Positions 19,508-21,593 of a DNA stretch of 21,593 nucleotides are shown piece after piece (position 1 is the first letter of the stretch; each line of letters starts with the position of its first letter). The translations under genes and the position numbers were made by a program. Origin of the DNA: Calcarisporiella thermophila CBS 279.70 (Eukaryota; Calcarisporiellomycota); NCBI RefSeq assembly GCF_041956535.1, contig NW_027192235.1, positions 1 through 21,593 of the forward strand, written 5' to 3'. The notes under the pieces were generated by a model. It was given only the letters and a program-made list of their open reading frames with translations. It searched no databases and was not told the origin of the DNA.

Positions 19508-20013
19508 TTCGGAGCATTATCGGAGCATTATTAAGTAACTGTTGTAATGTAATTCTTTTAGTATATATTGAACAGAACTCCCACTATAGTAAAGGGAGAC
19601 ATGCTAAGTTCCAGATAGTATTCTTGTTTAATAAACCAGTAATTATCTTAACTATCTTCGCATGTACTATGCAGATTCTAACAGTGTTGTTATGTGGAAT
19701 TAGGGATTCGTGGTGAGAACAGTAAGCTCGTGTTCGAGTCCGAAGACAAACAAACTAATACTTTATTCTGCTTCCCCTTTTTTTTGTGTTGGGAAAGATT
19801 CCTTATATATGAATGAAAAAATAAGATAAAAACAATAAAGAATATTCATGTGGCCGCAATTTAAGCACTTAATTGCATTCGTTAAAAGAAAAATGGCTCG
19901 AAAAGATAGAAAATCTGACAAGAAATATAAACATAAAGAGAAAATTATGATAAAGTCTGCATCGACCAAGATGATCGCAATGAATAAGAGGAGTCCTCGA
20001 ATGGCAAGGATCC
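19508..20013. other. Spacer between the two retroelements, with repeat debris
   Basis: About 500 nt. An 11-bp tandem duplication of CGGAGCATTAT lies at 19510-19531. The segment 19540-19683 begins TGTTG and ends TAACA, with an AATAAA near 19630-19635, and weakly resembles a short LTR. No flanking duplication was found. A B-box-like GTTCGAGTCC lies at about 19732-19741 without a tRNA fold. A run of T at 19778-19785 may be another minus-strand tail. No credible ORF. Confidence 0.4.
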
Positions 20014-21593
20014 TTTTTTTTGATCAATACCGAGTCTTTATTGTATAGGAAGATACTCTAAAATACAATTGTTACATTATTATAAGCAATAAAGTGAAAG
20101 GGAAGCCAAAGTTAAAGCTTTGGGTGATATCGTAGATCGAAATGATATGTTGGTCATATCGACTTTCAGCTCAAATAGGTAAAGGAATGGTGGAACTCAA
20201 CTGTGGATATCAAAGGATAACATGAGAAATGGGGTGGGTAGTAAACAAATGGAAGCAGAGGATAAGAAGGGGATAAGCTAGGGATTACTGCGTTATCCCA
20301 GTATCAGTGCCGCTCCGATCGCTCCTTCTCTAACCGCACCCAGCTTGCACCACCTTCTTCGAAACTGTTCGATTTGCCGGTTTTTTCGTGCTCGGATTAG
20401 TTCGGCTCCTATCACTTCCTCAATATCTAGTTTGGCCCGGCTGATGATTATTTCGGGTGAGGCTCGGGTGCTTTCGAAATGAAAGGCGATCCGATCTCGG
20501 TGGATTTGCCACAGCACCGAGTCAAAAGTAATTCGGGCTACGTGTCTCGCTGTTCTCGAGGATTCCGTGAGGTCTCATAGTATGAGGTTGCGAGCAGTCA
20601 GCACCGGAGTATTCTGGGGGCCTGTGATGGTGACGATGCACCTCTCCGCCCATTGCCATACTGGTGTAAGTTCAGGACATTCGAAGAAAGTATGCCGAAT
20701 TGTGTCTCTCGAGGCGTTACATCGGGTGCACTTCGGGTCGTGACCAGGAAATGTCGAGTTAGTGATCACTCGTTCCACAAGAATCCGCCAGCGTAGCGCA
20801 CGGTGTTTTGGGAGGGTGGGTCGTTTGTGGACGGAGGTCCAGATTTTCTTCCAATCCTCGGGATGTAGATCCAGCCTCTGGCCAGGATTGAGGCACCAAT
20901 ATATTCAGCTCTAGAGAGCCGTTGCGCCGGAAGTGCCGTCCTTGTCGGGTGGAATATTCTACGACGGGCCTGCCGGCCAGGTGGCAGTGATAAAGTGGGA
21001 AAAGGGGTTGAGGGTGTTGTTGCGGTATATCAGTACACTCCGTGACCTTTGCAACTAAGCTCGGGGGTAAGTTGAGGTAACGGAGCTCCCATCCAAGAGA
21101 ACGGCTGCAGTATCGGCGGTGGCACGCGTTCCTTAGTTTTTCAGTAGGGAGCGCAGAGTATCTACGCTCCATTTCCGATTGCCTTCCAATATTCCTGTCA
21201 AATAAAGCCTGATTATGGAGCGATCTGCACTCGATTTGTCCTCCCCAGCGTACGAAAGTTAGTATCTCATTGAGGAGGTATGGCGGTGTTGGGGGTTTTG
21301 GCTCCTTCATTTGTCGGCCCTCGTCTGTGATTACCGGGCACCTGTAGAGAGGTAGGGACAAGACCTCGGTCGCAGTCCAGTTTGGTGATGCTACTGGGCT
21401 ACCTCCGAGCATACGCCACGTTTGGAACTGATTAAACCAGAACCCTCCTTTGCGTTTGAGCTTGGCAGTGGAGAACGTGGTGGCAAAGATGGCTGTACCG
21501 TAGCCTTCTGGAGCATACTTTCCTGTCAGGTTAAGGAGTGAGATGCTTGCCCAAAGGGATACCGTCGGGTCCGATGCTGGTTTCTTCATTTTT
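20014..21593 (-). mobile_element. 3' part of a decayed LINE retrotransposon (Tad-like), open at the window edge
   Basis: On the minus strand the element ends with AATAAA (20037-20042) followed 15 nt later by eight A (plus-strand T run 20014-20021), giving a 3' UTR of about 270 nt. Upstream is the C-terminal half of a LINE ORF2. The 5' end and any target-site duplication lie beyond the window. The 3' UTR shows no obvious similarity to the ORF1-only element, so it is probably another family. Confidence 0.8.
20293..21593 (-). pseudogene. LINE ORF2 C-terminal region (post-RT and zinc-binding RT domain), frameshifted
   Basis: The frame is open from the window edge to about 20935 (KLKRKGGFWFNQFQTWRMLG, the region following the RT domain). 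It then shifts twice within about 60 nt (near 20935 and 20885) and resumes with QRLDLHPEDWKKIW and LRWRILVERVITN. The zinc-binding motif PGHDPKCTRC...RHTFFECPEL (C-x2-C ... H-x4-C) is intact at about 20670-20755. A single TGA at 20575-20577, probably a former CGA codon, interrupts the frame before the typical tail (EQFRRRWCKLG) that ends at 20293. Two frameshifts plus a stop mark a dead copy. The catalytic RT motifs are outside the window. Confidence 0.85.

Noticed and set aside
19690-19760. tRNA or SINE head suggested by GTTCGAGTCC
   Set aside because: Only the B-box-like string is present. The T stem does not pair and no properly spaced A box was found.
19848-20048. Lys-rich 66-codon ORF (MWPQFKHLIAFVKRK...)
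   Set aside because: The basic composition comes from AT/purine-rich spacer sequence. It lies between retroelements and runs into the other element's tail.

Overview
The window looks like nuclear DNA of an early-diverging filamentous fungus. Mucoromycota, perhaps Glomeromycotina, is my inference and not proven. The signs are short GT-AG introns of about 54-86 nt, AT-rich spacers, Pol III tRNA genes, fungal gene families (WOPR regulator, bifunctional HIS7, YMR226C-type dehydrogenase, copper-radical oxidase, anillin/Bud4-like protein) and LINE debris with poly(A) tails. There is no bacterial operon, CRISPR array or biosynthetic cluster.

Layout. 1-342: a tRNA-like sequence (-) that will not fold as a normal cloverleaf, then tRNA-Asn(GTT) (+). 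1495-2524: a two-exon Gti1/Pac2 (WOPR) regulator (+). 3246-4166: an unrecognised disordered, probably nuclear protein (+). 4487-7412: a four-exon gene (-) whose spliced product of 911 aa joins N-terminal ankyrin repeats to an anillin-homology region and a C-terminal PH domain. 7935-9469: a six-exon RAI1/DXO decapping nuclease (-) that needs an 8-nt microexon. 10144-11831: HIS7 (+), preceded by two perfect Gcn4/CPC1 sites. 11955-12985: a short-chain dehydrogenase of the YMR226C type (+) with two in-frame start codons, the first adding a mitochondrial-type presequence. 13226-14958: a secreted glyoxal-oxidase-like copper-radical oxidase (-). 15735-17569: mitochondrial HSP60 (+). 17860-17943: tRNA-Leu(CAA) (-).

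The right end (about 18.0-21.6 kb) is a retroelement zone. A 1.46-kb element carries only a LINE ORF1 (gag-like, CCHC zinc knuckle), a structured 3' UTR and a 14-A tail, and is flanked by a perfect 15-bp target-site duplication. It resembles the mammalian HAL1 'half-a-LINE' class. On the opposite strand lies the decayed 3' part of a different LINE (post-RT region and zinc-binding RT C-terminus), which runs off the right edge.

The genes are independent housekeeping or regulatory loci and do not form a pathway. Exon structures were derived by hand from reading-frame continuity, splice signals and family motifs. The most novel items are the ankyrin-anillin-PH fusion, the RAI1 microexon, the ORF1-only LINE derivative and the odd tRNA-like sequence.
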